Below, piece after piece: positions 42,475-51,324 of a stretch of 57,848 nt of DNA. A program made the position numbers and the translations under genes. This stretch comes from CAYLLN01 sp036496265 (GTDB lineage: Bacteria > Planctomycetota > Planctomycetia > Pirellulales > Pirellulaceae), in assembly GCA_036496265.1 (NCBI GenBank), contig DASXLL010000202.1:1-57848 (forward strand). The letters are read 5' to 3'. The stretch's first letter is position 1. Each line of letters begins with the position of its first letter. The notes beneath the pieces were generated by a model. That model ran no database searches. It saw only the letters and a program-made list of their open reading frames with translations, and was not told the origin of the DNA.

Positions 42475-43764
42475 ATGACAAATCCAATGCGATTGAATAC
42501 CAGCCTGCTGCCGCGTCGGCATTTTCTGCGCTCCGCGGGCGTCAGCCTGGCCTTACCCTTTCTGCCCAGCCTTACGCGGCGCGGCCAGGCCACGCAGCCG
42601 AAGGTCAAACGCCGCTTCGTCGCCATCAATCTCGGCCTTGGCTTCCTCTCTTCGAACTTTACGCCGGCAATCGCAGGGAAAGACTACGAACCAACGCAGT
42701 ACCTCCGGCACCTCGACGATTTCCGCTCGCACTTCACCGTCATTTCGGGCACTTCGCATCCGAATGTGGATGGCGGCCATCACGCCGAACGATCCTTCCT
42801 CACCGCCGCGCCGCATCCTGGCAGCCCCAGTTTCAAAAACACCATCTCCGTCGATCAATTGGCAGCCGAAACGCTCGGACTGGAAACTCGTTTCGCCAGC
42901 CTGGCCTTAACGACCGGCGGCCTCGGCCTCTCATGGTCCCGCAGCGGTGTTGAAATCCCCGCCATCTCCAGGCCATCCGTCGCCTTCTCGCGCATGTTCT
43001 TGGAGGGCGATGCCGACGAAAAAGCCGCCACCCGCAAGTGGCTGGCCCAGGGCCGCAGCATTCTCGATCTCACCTCCGACAGCGCTCGCACTGTCGCCAC
43101 CAAGCTCAGTCCCCGCGATCGAGACAAGCTCGATCAATATCTCACGGCCGTTCGCGAGGCCGAAATCCGCCTGCACAAGGCCGAAGACTGGGAAAACCGC
43201 CCCAAGCCCAAGCCGCCCGGCCCGTTGCCCACGGATATCGAAAACCTCGCCGATCTCGTTGGCCGCACCCGTCTGCTCTACGACACGATTTATCTGGCCC
43301 TCGCCAGCGATTCGACGCGCGTCATCACGGTGTGCCAGCCGCAGTTTAATGGCGCGCCACCGATCGACGGCGTCACCGAGGGGTACCACAACCTGTCCCA
43401 CCACGGTCAGGACCCCGGCAAGCTCGCCCAGCTCACGCTCATTGAAATCGAACAGATCAAAATGTTTCGCGACTTTATGGCCAGGCTGAATGCGGCCGAT
43501 GACGACGGCTCCTCGCTGCTCGGCCACACTTCCATCCTTCTCGGCTCAAATCTGGGCAACGCCAGCAGTCACAGTAACGAAAACCTGCCCATCATCCTCG
43601 CCGGCGGCGGCTTCAAACATGGGCAGCATATGGCTTTCAGCCAACTCAAGAACGCCCCGCTGCCCAATCTCTTCGTCAGCATCCTCCAACGGCTTGGAAT
43701 CGAAAGCGATCGGTTCGCATCGAGCACAGGAACATTGACCGGTTTGGAAATGTCTTCGACGTAA
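42475..43764 (+). CDS. DUF1552 family exported protein
   Basis: 429 aa. N-terminal LLPRRHFLRSAGVSLALPFL is a Tat-type signal (RRHFLR). The mature part has the DUF1552 layout, including SGTSHPNVDGGHHAERSFLT, DQLAAETLG and DSTRVITVCQP, then GYHNLSHHG. DUF1552 genes nearly always follow DUF1592 genes in planctomycetes, and this pair is separated by only two bases. A phosphatase/sulfatase-like fold is possible, but activity is unknown. Confidence 0.92.
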   Translation: MTNPMRLNTSLLPRRHFLRSAGVSLALPFLPSLTRRGQATQPKVKRRFVAINLGLGFLSSNFTPAIAGKDYEPTQYLRHLDDFRSHFTVISGTSHPNVDGGHHAERSFLTAAPHPGSPSFKNTISVDQLAAETLGLETRFASLALTTGGLGLSWSRSGVEIPAISRPSVAFSRMFLEGDADEKAATRKWLAQGRSILDLTSDSARTVATKLSPRDRDKLDQYLTAVREAEIRLHKAEDWENRPKPKPPGPLPTDIENLADLVGRTRLLYDTIYLALASDSTRVITVCQPQFNGAPPIDGVTEGYHNLSHHGQDPGKLAQLTLIEIEQIKMFRDFMARLNAADDDGSSLLGHTSILLGSNLGNASSHSNENLPIILAGGGFKHGQHMAFSQLKNAPLPNLFVSILQRLGIESDRFASSTGTLTGLEMSST

Positions 43765-43797
43765 AGCCGCGCCACGCAGAACCGACAGGAGATCGCC

Positions 43798-45588
43798 ATG
43801 ACACCCACTCGCCTGTTGACCGCATCGCTGATCTGGCTTTTGACTGCAGCCCCGTCGATCGCCGACGACAACGCGGCAATCAGCCTCGACAACGACGTTC
43901 TCCGCGTGACGCTGAACGCGAGCGACGCCTCGCTGACCGTCACCGACAAGCGCATCGGCCACACCTGGGAGCAAGCGATCACGCCCGGGTTTTCCGTCGT
44001 CCCATCGGCCGCCAAAAAGACCGCCGACGGCATTGCGGCCGAAGTCACCGGCCCCGGCGGCCCCTATCGACTCAACCTAACCTTGCCAGCCGATTGCCCG
44101 CATAGCGTCGAAGCAACACTCGCCATTTCCGACCGCAAATACACCACTCCACCCGCATATCCCTTTCCATTTACCGCGCCGGACGATTGGTTCTACGTGC
44201 AAAACACCACGGGCGAAGGCATTCTTATGCCGCTCGCCAAACCGGCGGACATCAAGGACGCCTATCAATGGAATGGTGGTCAACCCTGGTGGGGTCTGAC
44301 CGACCTCAACCGCGGCATGTCCGCACGCCTCGATTCGTTCCGCAGCCAGGCTGCCCGAACAACCGTGTACGCCTTGCCGATGAAAATCCACTACGAATTC
44401 TTCCCTGATGGCGGCTATCAGCGGCTCGCCAAGGAATACCGCAGCTATTTCCTGCAGTCGAATCCTGAAATGAAGACGCTGGCCGATCGCGTCGCCCAGC
44501 GCCCCGCCGTCGCCACTCTTAAAGATGGCGTTTACATCTATTTCTGGGGCAGCAGCCCCGCCGACGACCTCCACCTCATCCGAGAGCTGAAAGCCGCCGG
44601 TATCGACCGCGCCATCGCCGTCTTCTATGGCCGGCATGAAATCGACCGACCACTCTTCGATGGCATCAAGGACCTTCACTGGACGGCCGGCATGTACAAG
44701 ATGCCCACCGGTAATCTATTCCAGGTCTCGCAGCGCCGCGGCTGGCCGACCGACATACTCCTCGGCCGCGTCACGCCCGATCGCGTGCTCGCAAACAGCA
44801 ATCTCGCCGGCTGGAACCGCATCTGCGCGAAACATCTGCTCCCCGAATGGACCGAAAAAGCCAAGGACTACATCCGCGACTACGGTACGCAGCTCTTTTA
44901 CTTCGACACCACCGTCGTGCAACTCGCCCCCTGCTTGCATCCCGACCACCCTTCGACGATCGAAGAAAACCAGGAGGCACGGCGGGCCATCATCCGCGCC
45001 ACTCGCGATCTCGGCATGATCGTCGGCTCCGGCGAAGGCAACAGCCCGACCTGGGCCCTCCCCGAGCTTGATTTTTTCGAAGGGCTAATGTCGATCCGCA
45101 CCTATATCGATACGCCACTGAGCGTTCCCGGCGGAGAGTACGGCAAGGACCTCGGCGACAGCGAGCAGGAGCACGTCACGCTCGATCACACGCGGCGGAT
45201 TCCCCTCTATCAGCTCGCCTTTCACGACTACGTCGCCGGCACTTGGGTCTGGCGCGACACCAATTTCCAAAGTGCTCAATTCGCCTGGAAAAAGGAGCTC
45301 TTCAACGTCCTCTACGGCACCATGCCCATGTGGCACATCGACCGCCGCCTCTGGGACCTGCACAAGAAAGATATGCTCGCCAGCTATGAGCGGATCAATT
45401 CCGTTCGCAGCCGCCTCGGCTTTGCCGAAATGACCAACCACGGCTGGCTCACACCTGACCGCACTGTCCAATTCACCGATTGGAACACCAGCGATCGCGT
45501 CATCGTCAATTTCGGCGATCAACCGTTTGCTATCGACAATCAGACGACAGTGCCAACTCGCTCTTTTGTCTTAACCAAGGCGAAATAA
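43798..45588 (+). CDS. Exported glycoside-hydrolase-like protein
   Basis: 596 aa. Signal peptide (LLTASLIWLLTAAPSIA), then a beta-sandwich N-terminal region (DNDVLRVTLNASDASLTVTD) and a probable TIM-barrel region with KDGVYIYFWGSSPADDLHLI, DYGTQLFYFDTTVVQLAPC and GSGEGNSPTWALPELDFFEG. This order resembles GH101/GH129-like or DUF5696-like proteins. Asp and Glu in FYFDTT and GSGEGN are candidate catalytic acids. Substrate unknown. It is 33 bases after the DUF1552 gene and directly followed by an isomerase. Confidence 0.72.
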   Translation: MTPTRLLTASLIWLLTAAPSIADDNAAISLDNDVLRVTLNASDASLTVTDKRIGHTWEQAITPGFSVVPSAAKKTADGIAAEVTGPGGPYRLNLTLPADCPHSVEATLAISDRKYTTPPAYPFPFTAPDDWFYVQNTTGEGILMPLAKPADIKDAYQWNGGQPWWGLTDLNRGMSARLDSFRSQAARTTVYALPMKIHYEFFPDGGYQRLAKEYRSYFLQSNPEMKTLADRVAQRPAVATLKDGVYIYFWGSSPADDLHLIRELKAAGIDRAIAVFYGRHEIDRPLFDGIKDLHWTAGMYKMPTGNLFQVSQRRGWPTDILLGRVTPDRVLANSNLAGWNRICAKHLLPEWTEKAKDYIRDYGTQLFYFDTTVVQLAPCLHPDHPSTIEENQEARRAIIRATRDLGMIVGSGEGNSPTWALPELDFFEGLMSIRTYIDTPLSVPGGEYGKDLGDSEQEHVTLDHTRRIPLYQLAFHDYVAGTWVWRDTNFQSAQFAWKKELFNVLYGTMPMWHIDRRLWDLHKKDMLASYERINSVRSRLGFAEMTNHGWLTPDRTVQFTDWNTSDRVIVNFGDQPFAIDNQTTVPTRSFVLTKAK

Positions 45589-46446
45589 ATGCCTGCTCAA
45601 TCTTCCCGCCGCCAATTCCTGACCAACTGCTCCGCCGCCTGCCTCGCTTCCCTTGCTGCTTCCAAATTCTCGCTCGCCGCCAACGAACCCGACCCCTGGG
45701 GCGGCTTTCCCGTCGGCGTGCAGACCATCTCGCTTCGTAAATACCCGCTGCCCGAGGTTTTTCGGCATTTGCAAGGCATGGGCGTGCGCTACGTCGAATT
45801 CTCCGCCAGTGCTCATCTGCCCGCGACCGCCAGCGACGAAAAAATCATTCAAGCGCGTCAACTCGCCGAGCAGGCCGGCCTCCGCATCAGCGCTCAAGGC
45901 GTCAATCGCTTCTCGTCCGACCACGCCGCTAACCGCCGTGTCTTTGAATTCGCCAAAAAGCTCGGCATCCGCATCATCACCGCCAATCCGCAGCCCGATG
46001 CCGACACCTTCGCCAGCCTCGAAAAGCTCGTCGCCGAGTACGACCTGCGCATCGCCATCCACAACCACGGCCCCGGCAGCCTCTACGACAAGCTAACCGA
46101 CGTCACGAAAGTGCTCAAAGACCGCGATCCGCGCATCGGTGCCTGCGTCGATTGCGGCCACTTCATCGCCAGCGGCGAAGATCCCCTCAAATGCCTCCGC
46201 GCCCTCAGCGACCGCCTCTACGGCGTCCACCTCAAAGACCAATCCGAATTCGGCTCCAAATCCCCCGGCGTCATCCTCGGCAAAGGCCATCTCGACCTCG
46301 TCTCGCTCTTTAAAACGCTGCGCGAAATCAAATTCCCGCCCGACCGCGCCCTTTCGCTCGAATACGAAGCCAATCCCGACAACCCCCTCGACGACCTCAA
46401 AGCCTGTTTAGCCGCCACAAAAGACGCTATCGCCCGGTCGATGTAG
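45589..46446 (+). CDS. Exported sugar phosphate isomerase/epimerase (TIM barrel)
   Basis: 285 aa. A Tat-like N-terminus (SSRRQFLTNCSAACLASLAA) precedes an AP-endonuclease-2/xylose-isomerase-like TIM barrel. Visible elements include GVRYVEFSASAHLPA, the metal-site-like IHNHGPGSLYD, GACVDCGHFIASGED, VHLKDQSE, GKGHLDLVSLFKTLREI and LSLEYEAN. The last gene of the five-gene run; its ATG directly follows the stop of the hydrolase-like gene. It may act on a sugar released by the preceding enzymes. This is an inference from order. Confidence 0.88.
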   Translation: MPAQSSRRQFLTNCSAACLASLAASKFSLAANEPDPWGGFPVGVQTISLRKYPLPEVFRHLQGMGVRYVEFSASAHLPATASDEKIIQARQLAEQAGLRISAQGVNRFSSDHAANRRVFEFAKKLGIRIITANPQPDADTFASLEKLVAEYDLRIAIHNHGPGSLYDKLTDVTKVLKDRDPRIGACVDCGHFIASGEDPLKCLRALSDRLYGVHLKDQSEFGSKSPGVILGKGHLDLVSLFKTLREIKFPPDRALSLEYEANPDNPLDDLKACLAATKDAIARSM

Positions 46447-46539
46447 ATGGCGTAAATCAAAACGCATGGTAGGCGCGGCTGCTAAGCTACGGTGAACGAC
46501 AATGAGATAGACGCTGCCCTTCAATCCAAGGAGATCCGC

Positions 46540-46782
46540 ATGTTGACGCGTCAGAGATTCGCCTGGCTGCTCGTGGTTCTAGCTGCGTTTTCAGCCGGAA
46601 CGCTATTGTCTTTCGCGCCGGGGCAAGAACCCAAGCGAAAAGTCCAGAAGTGGGAATACGCATCCGGCGTTTACACAGCGGAAACGATGAAGGCGATGGG
46701 TGACCAAGGTTGGGAGCTGGTAACGGCCGAGTTTCTCGCTGAAAGTAGCCAGAGCATGCTCTATTTCAAACGCCCCAAGTAG
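46540..46782 (+). CDS. Small exported DUF4177-like protein
   Basis: 80 aa. An N-terminal membrane/signal segment (FAWLLVVLAAFSAGTLLSFA) is followed by a short DUF4177-like domain, KWEYASGVYTAETMKAMGDQ then GWELVTAEF and LYFKRPK. The ATG at 46540 has AGGAG upstream (AAGGAGATCCGC) and was preferred to an upstream in-frame start. Function unknown. Confidence 0.78.
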   Translation: MLTRQRFAWLLVVLAAFSAGTLLSFAPGQEPKRKVQKWEYASGVYTAETMKAMGDQGWELVTAEFLAESSQSMLYFKRPK

Positions 46783-46788
46783 CCGCCC

Positions 46789-47076
46789 ATGCAACACCGC
46801 CTCCGCACGCTGCTGATCGTTCTCGCCGTGGGTCCGATCATTCTGGCTGCGGCTTGGCTTCTAGGCGATGCGTCCGCTGCAGTTGAATTTGCAAGGATGT
46901 TTGTATGGGCAGCTACATTCGCGATCCTTGCGCTGATCGCTGTTCGCACCTTCCTTGTCTTCAATCGACGCGAATGCCACCGTGCTCCATTTCACCATCC
47001 GCGAATACTTGCGGCTGGCGGCAATTGCGTAGGACACACAGTGCAGGATATTCTGTCCGCGAATACTCCGCTTTAG
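46789..47076 (+). CDS. Small membrane protein of the LRTLLIVLAV type
   Basis: 95 aa. QHRLRTLLIVLAVGPIILAA is the typical N-terminal helix of a planctomycete small-protein family; a second helix is VWAATFAILALIAVRTFLVF. The tail after residue ~60 looks unlike the family and overlaps a remnant of an FTIR-type frame (46982-47032). It may be a partly decayed gene. It starts six bases after the DUF4177-like gene stop. Confidence 0.6.
   Translation: MQHRLRTLLIVLAVGPIILAAAWLLGDASAAVEFARMFVWAATFAILALIAVRTFLVFNRRECHRAPFHHPRILAAGGNCVGHTVQDILSANTPL
46982..47032 (+). pseudogene. FTIRE-type membrane protein remnant
   Basis: In this frame the DNA reads LHFTIREYLRLAAIA then stop, matching the N-terminus (FTIRDLLWLT-like) of a planctomycete small membrane protein family. 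Two further fragments occur at about 47579-47614 and 48049-48072. No start-to-stop gene remains. Confidence 0.45.
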
Positions 47077-47108
47077 TTTCCTCAGCTGCCGGGCAGGAAC
47101 GCATCACC

Positions 47109-47528
47109 ATGAAAACCATCTCGCTGTTCATCGTTCTGAGCGTCACGCTTCTCGCATCTGGCTGCACCGGAATGTTAAAAGGCAAACAGGCAGCCGAGCA
47201 GAGCGTTGCCGATTTTCACAAGCTCTACAACGACGGCAAGATCGCGGAGCTTTATTCCGCGGGTCACTCCAAGCTGAAGAGCGCCACGACGGAGAAGGAA
47301 TTTCTAGAGTTCATCGGCGATGTCCAGCGCAAGTTGGGCAATGCTACCAAGAGTGCGAATGCCGGCTTTAATATTCGCTCAACCAATTTCACCACCACCG
47401 TTGTCTTGAACCAGACCACCACCTTTGAACATGGCACGGGAACGGAAGTTTTCGCATTTGAGATGGATGGCGATAAGGCAGTGCTCTTGGGCTACAACAT
47501 CAACTCCAAAGATTTGATCCTGAAATAA
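47109..47528 (+). CDS. Small lipoprotein
   Basis: 139 aa. Signal peptide with lipobox LASGC (KTISLFIVLSVTLLASGC), then a soluble alpha+beta domain (ADFHKLYNDGKIAELYSAGH and EFLEFIGDVQRKLGNATKSA, ending TEVFAFEMDGDKAVLLGYNI). It resembles DUF4019- or DUF3887-type domains in its repeat of helix and strand, but this is weak. The ATG at 47109 starts the signal peptide; the frame upstream is not needed. Confidence 0.75.
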   Translation: MKTISLFIVLSVTLLASGCTGMLKGKQAAEQSVADFHKLYNDGKIAELYSAGHSKLKSATTEKEFLEFIGDVQRKLGNATKSANAGFNIRSTNFTTTVVLNQTTTFEHGTGTEVFAFEMDGDKAVLLGYNINSKDLILK

Positions 47529-47578
47529 CGACCGCGCGACACGATCCTGCCTCAGCGCACGGCTTGAAACATCGCAGC

Positions 47579-47614
47579 TTCCCTTTCACAATCCGCGACT
47601 TGCCGCTGGCTTCT
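47579..47614 (+). pseudogene. FTIRD-type membrane protein remnant
   Basis: The frame FPFTIRDLPLAS matches the same small membrane protein family as the fragment at 46982. It has no start codon and continues without family similarity. It lies just upstream of the next gene. Confidence 0.4.
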
Positions 47615-47634
47615 CGATTTGGCGAACGGGTAGG

Positions 47635-47988
47635 ATGGCGGGGATGGAAATGCTGCGCGAACTGTTTGCCAATGCTGGCGACGCATACCGCCTCAAGCGG
47701 GACTATTATTTGCTTACGTCGTGCGTAGGTTTCGTCGCCCTCGGGGTCGCACTATTGATCATGAGTTTCGAACACAAGTTGCTTACGCCGCTGAATGATA
47801 TTCTTGCGATTGTTCTGTTTATTGGCAGCATTCCGTTTGTCTTTTACGTCTCGGCGCTTTGCGTAGCCGGGATTTTTGGCATTGTCATGGTGCGACTAAA
47901 TCGATTCACCCCTGATGAGGCTTGGTTCTACGCATCGCGGTCACGGTATCCCTCTCACTGGTACAAAGATTACGAGGCGAAGGGATAA
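47635..47988 (+). CDS. Small two-helix membrane protein
   Basis: 117 aa. Two transmembrane segments (LLTSCVGFVALGVALLIMSF and AIVLFIGSIPFVFYVSALCV, running into AGIFGIVMV) separated by a short loop, with a charged N-terminus and a C-terminal WFYASRSRYPSHWYKDYEAKG. In-frame ATGs at 47644 and 47650 are alternative starts. Function unknown. Confidence 0.7.
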   Translation: MAGMEMLRELFANAGDAYRLKRDYYLLTSCVGFVALGVALLIMSFEHKLLTPLNDILAIVLFIGSIPFVFYVSALCVAGIFGIVMVRLNRFTPDEAWFYASRSRYPSHWYKDYEAKG

Positions 47989-47994
47989 TTCTCA

Positions 47995-48072
47995 ATGCCT
48001 TTCCGCCTCCGCGCGCTGCCGATCGTCTTGGCGCTGGGATTCCGGCGTTCCGTTTCACGATCCGCGACGGCT
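47995..48072 (+). pseudogene. Decayed small membrane protein (FRLR... and FTIRD fragments fused)
   Basis: The DNA reads PFRLRALPIVLALG in one frame (start ATG 47995), comparable with the intact QHRLRTLLIVLAVG at 46789. It continues in another frame with FRFTIRDG at 48049-48072. This looks like two degraded members of the small families joined by a deletion. Confidence 0.45.
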
Positions 48073-48199
48073 AATTGCTACACTTGTCTGGACAACTGTT
48101 GTTTGAAAGACTATTAGTAGAGTTAGGCCGTACCTTGGCCCGCCCCGACCGATCAACCCGACCACAATAATGGCGCAAGTTCCCGCGAGGAGCACAGAC

Positions 48200-49465
48200 A
48201 TGAGTGACCAAATCTTGCCAACCGCCGAAACCGATGTCGTCGTGATCGGCGGCGGGCCCGCCGGCTCAACAGCCAGCACCCTCATCGCTCAAAAGGGCCA
48301 CAAAGTCCGCCTCTTCGAGCGCGAGCACTTTCCCCGCTTCCACATCGGCGAATCGCTCATCCCCTGCACCTACTTCGTCCTCGAACGCCTCAACATGCTG
48401 CCCAAGATGAAAGGCAGCCCGTTCGTGAAGAAATACAGCGTCCAATTCATCACCGACAAAGGCCGCCTCAGCGAGCCGTTCTACTTCGTCGAGCATAAGC
48501 CGCACGAATCGTCGCAAACCTGGCAGGTCATTCGCAGCGAATTCGACGAAATGATGCTCCGCAACGCCCAGGAGCACGGCGTCGCCGTCGAAGAAGGCGT
48601 CCACGTGACCAGCGTCATTTGGGAAGGCGATCGAGCCGTCGGCGTAAAGATCAAAAAAGAAGATGGAACTCAACAAGAGGTCCGGGCCAAGGTCGTCGTC
48701 GATGCCAGCGGCCAGAGCACCGTCATCATGGACCGCTTCAACCTCCGCGAATGGGATCCTGTGCTAAGGAAGGCCGCCCTCTGGACCTACTGGGAAGGTG
48801 CCTACCGCGACACCGGCCGCGACGAAGGCGCGACCCTCGTCATTCAAGTCGAAGGCAAGAACGGCTGGTTCTGGTACATCCCCCAGCACGACAACGTCAT
48901 CAGCGTTGGCGTCGTCGCTTCGTACGAATACCTCTTCAAGAATCGCCCCGGCAAAACCCACGAGCAAATCTACTTCGAAGAAGTCGAGCGCTGCCCCGGA
49001 CTCAAGCCGCGCCTCAAAGGCGCCAAGCGCGCCGGCCCCTATCGCGCCGCCAAAGAGTATTCCTACCGCTCCAAAAAAGCCGCCGGCGACGGCTGGGTCC
49101 TGATCGGCGACGCCTTCGGATTTCTCGACCCGCTCTATTCCTCCGGCGTGCTTCTCGCGCTCAAATCCGGCCAAATGGCCGCCGACGCCATCTGCGAAGG
49201 ACTCACCAGCGGCGATACCTCCAGCGCCAAGCTCGGCCAATGGGAACCCGCCTTCGTCCAAGGCATGGAACGCATGCGGCGGCTCGTCTGCGCCTACTAC
49301 GACGGCTTCAGCTTCGGCCGCTTCGTCAAGCGATTCCCACACCTGAAGGGTCTTGTAACCGACCTCCTCATCGGCGACCTGTTCAAAGACGAAGTCGATC
49401 AAGTCTGGCCCGCCATGGAGAAAATCTGGGACGAAGTTCGACAGCCTGAGCTGGCGACGACCTAA
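48200..49465 (+). CDS. NAD(P)/FAD-dependent oxidoreductase of the geranylgeranyl-reductase/halogenase superfamily
   Basis: 421 aa. FAD-binding GxGxxG-type site at DVVVIGGGPAGSTASTLIAQ and GDAFGFLDPLYSSGVLLALK, with the middle motif GWFWYIPQHDN typical of flavin-dependent halogenases and related monooxygenases. The substrate is unknown; related planctomycete proteins are annotated as oxidoreductases in unknown secondary-metabolite or lipid pathways. The ATG at 48200 has GGAG upstream. It is tail-to-tail with the ABC transporter (4-base overlap). Confidence 0.88.
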   Translation: MSDQILPTAETDVVVIGGGPAGSTASTLIAQKGHKVRLFEREHFPRFHIGESLIPCTYFVLERLNMLPKMKGSPFVKKYSVQFITDKGRLSEPFYFVEHKPHESSQTWQVIRSEFDEMMLRNAQEHGVAVEEGVHVTSVIWEGDRAVGVKIKKEDGTQQEVRAKVVVDASGQSTVIMDRFNLREWDPVLRKAALWTYWEGAYRDTGRDEGATLVIQVEGKNGWFWYIPQHDNVISVGVVASYEYLFKNRPGKTHEQIYFEEVERCPGLKPRLKGAKRAGPYRAAKEYSYRSKKAAGDGWVLIGDAFGFLDPLYSSGVLLALKSGQMAADAICEGLTSGDTSSAKLGQWEPAFVQGMERMRRLVCAYYDGFSFGRFVKRFPHLKGLVTDLLIGDLFKDEVDQVWPAMEKIWDEVRQPELATT

Positions 49466-51324
49466 GCCGCCACCCCCCGCGAAAACTGCTCCAGCAAGTG
49501 TGCATATTCGCCGCTCACCGCCAGCAACTCCGCATGCGTGCCACGCTGAATAATTCGGCCGTTGTCGAGAACGAGAATCTGATCCGCGCTGCGAATCGTG
49601 CTTAGCCGATGGGCGACGACGAAGCTCGTGCGGCCGGCCAGAAGTTTCGCGAGAGCCGTTTGGATGCGGATTTCAGTGAGCGTATCCACGCTGCTCGTCG
49701 CTTCATCAAGAATTAGAATTCGCGGATCCGCAAGCATCGCCCGGACAAAGCAAACAAGCTGCCGCTGACCCAGCGAAAGACTCGCCCCGCGTTCGCCGAC
49801 CTGCGTATCCAGCCCCTGCGGCAACGCCTCCAGCAAATCCAGGCAATCAAGCTGCCGAGCCGCTTCAACGACCTCCTCATCCGTCGCATTCGGCCTGCCC
49901 ACGCGAATGTTTTCCTTGATCGTGCCCGTGAACAGAAAATTCTGCTGCCATACAATCCCCATTTGATGCTGCAGCGAATGCCCCGTGATTCCGCGGGTGT
50001 CGTGCCCATCGATCAGCACCTGGCCCTGCTGCGGCAGATAGAAACGGGCGATCAAATTGATAATCGAGCTCTTCCCGCTGCCCGTCCGGCCCACAAGTGC
50101 GATTGTTTGACCAGGCTCGGCTACAAAATTGATCTCGTGCAGCACCGGCCGCTCCGGATCGTAACCAAATGTGATCCCGCGCAACTCGACGCGTCCCCCA
50201 ATCGGCGGCAACTCATACGCATCGGCCGCGTCCGACCACTCCGGCTGTCGATCGAGCAAGCCAAACACCCGCTCCGCCCCCGCCATTGCCGTCAGCGCTT
50301 GGTTGTATTGATTGCCCAGAATTTGAATCGGACTGAAAAAGATGTTCGCCAGAAAGAAAAACCGAATCAAATCGCCCGGCGGCATCTGAATCTCGGGCGA
50401 CAGCACGCGGTAACCACCGACCAGCAAAATCGCCGCAATAAACGTCTGGCTATTCAGCTCCAGAAGCGGCATCAACGCCCCTTCCAACCGCACCGCCTTC
50501 ATCACATTGTTGCCATGCCAATCGAGCAAATCCTTGAATAAACCCGAGTTGGTATCGCCCCGCACAAAAGCCTGCGTCACGCGCACACCATTGATCGACT
50601 CCGCCAACGTCGCCGTCAACCGGCTAAAGCTCTCCTGCACGACCCGATAGCCGACGCTCAGCTTCTTTCGAAAATACCGATTAAGGGTCCATAGAACCGG
50701 GCTCATGGCGACGACAATGCTGAATAGCGCCCAGTCGTAATACAGCATGATCAGCCCGGCGAATAACATCTGCCCGACGCCTACCAGCCCTACAAATAAA
50801 ACATCCTGCACACCAACCCGCAACGACTCACAGTCGCTCGTCACCCGGCTGATAATCCGACCAATCTTCGTTTTGTTGTAAAAGCTCATCGGCATCCGCA
50901 ATAGATGCTCGAAGATTTGCTGCCGCAAATCGTGAATGACTGCTTCGCCCATTTCGAGCGCCAGCCGCTGGCGAAAGTGGAGAACAATTTGCGTGCTTCC
51001 CGCGATTGCCAAAACGCCGGCAGCGCCCCACAAAATCGCCGACAGCGGCGCATCATGCGCGATCGGACCATCCATCACCGCTCCAATGCTCCACGCCACC
51101 AGCGGCAACTGAATCGACCGCAACACCACCATCAAAAACAGCACATTCCGCTTCGCCGCATACGGCCGCATAAAGCCGATCAGCCGCGTAATCAATCCCA
51201 AATCCAGCGGCCGCTTATCCGGCTCCCGCTCATCCTCCTTCCGCGGTGCAGTGATCGTCAACTTCTTGATCGCCGGCTGTTCCGCGTCTGGCTGAAAGGT
51301 TGTAACTGCGCGCTCCACGCTCAC
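49462..51324 (-). CDS. ABC exporter, fused membrane and ATPase domains
   Basis: 620 aa. An N-terminal type-IV ABC exporter membrane domain (about residues 45-340; six helices) is followed by a nucleotide-binding domain with Walker A GRTGSGKSSI, signature LSLGQRQL, Walker B ILILDEATS and the H-loop AHRLST. It functions as a homo- or heterodimer exporting lipid, peptide or drug. It overlaps cinA by four bases at its start. Confidence 0.93.
   Translation of the reverse strand: MSVERAVTTFQPDAEQPAIKKLTITAPRKEDEREPDKRPLDLGLITRLIGFMRPYAAKRNVLFLMVVLRSIQLPLVAWSIGAVMDGPIAHDAPLSAILWGAAGVLAIAGSTQIVLHFRQRLALEMGEAVIHDLRQQIFEHLLRMPMSFYNKTKIGRIISRVTSDCESLRVGVQDVLFVGLVGVGQMLFAGLIMLYYDWALFSIVVAMSPVLWTLNRYFRKKLSVGYRVVQESFSRLTATLAESINGVRVTQAFVRGDTNSGLFKDLLDWHGNNVMKAVRLEGALMPLLELNSQTFIAAILLVGGYRVLSPEIQMPPGDLIRFFFLANIFFSPIQILGNQYNQALTAMAGAERVFGLLDRQPEWSDAADAYELPPIGGRVELRGITFGYDPERPVLHEINFVAEPGQTIALVGRTGSGKSSIINLIARFYLPQQGQVLIDGHDTRGITGHSLQHQMGIVWQQNFLFTGTIKENIRVGRPNATDEEVVEAARQLDCLDLLEALPQGLDTQVGERGASLSLGQRQLVCFVRAMLADPRILILDEATSSVDTLTEIRIQTALAKLLAGRTSFVVAHRLSTIRSADQILVLDNGRIIQRGTHAELLAVSGEYAHLLEQFSRGVAA

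Noticed and set aside
48619..49449. 276-codon plus-strand frame inside the FAD oxidoreductase gene
   Set aside because: Arg-rich (+1) shadow of the oxidoreductase gene, no plausible start or domain.
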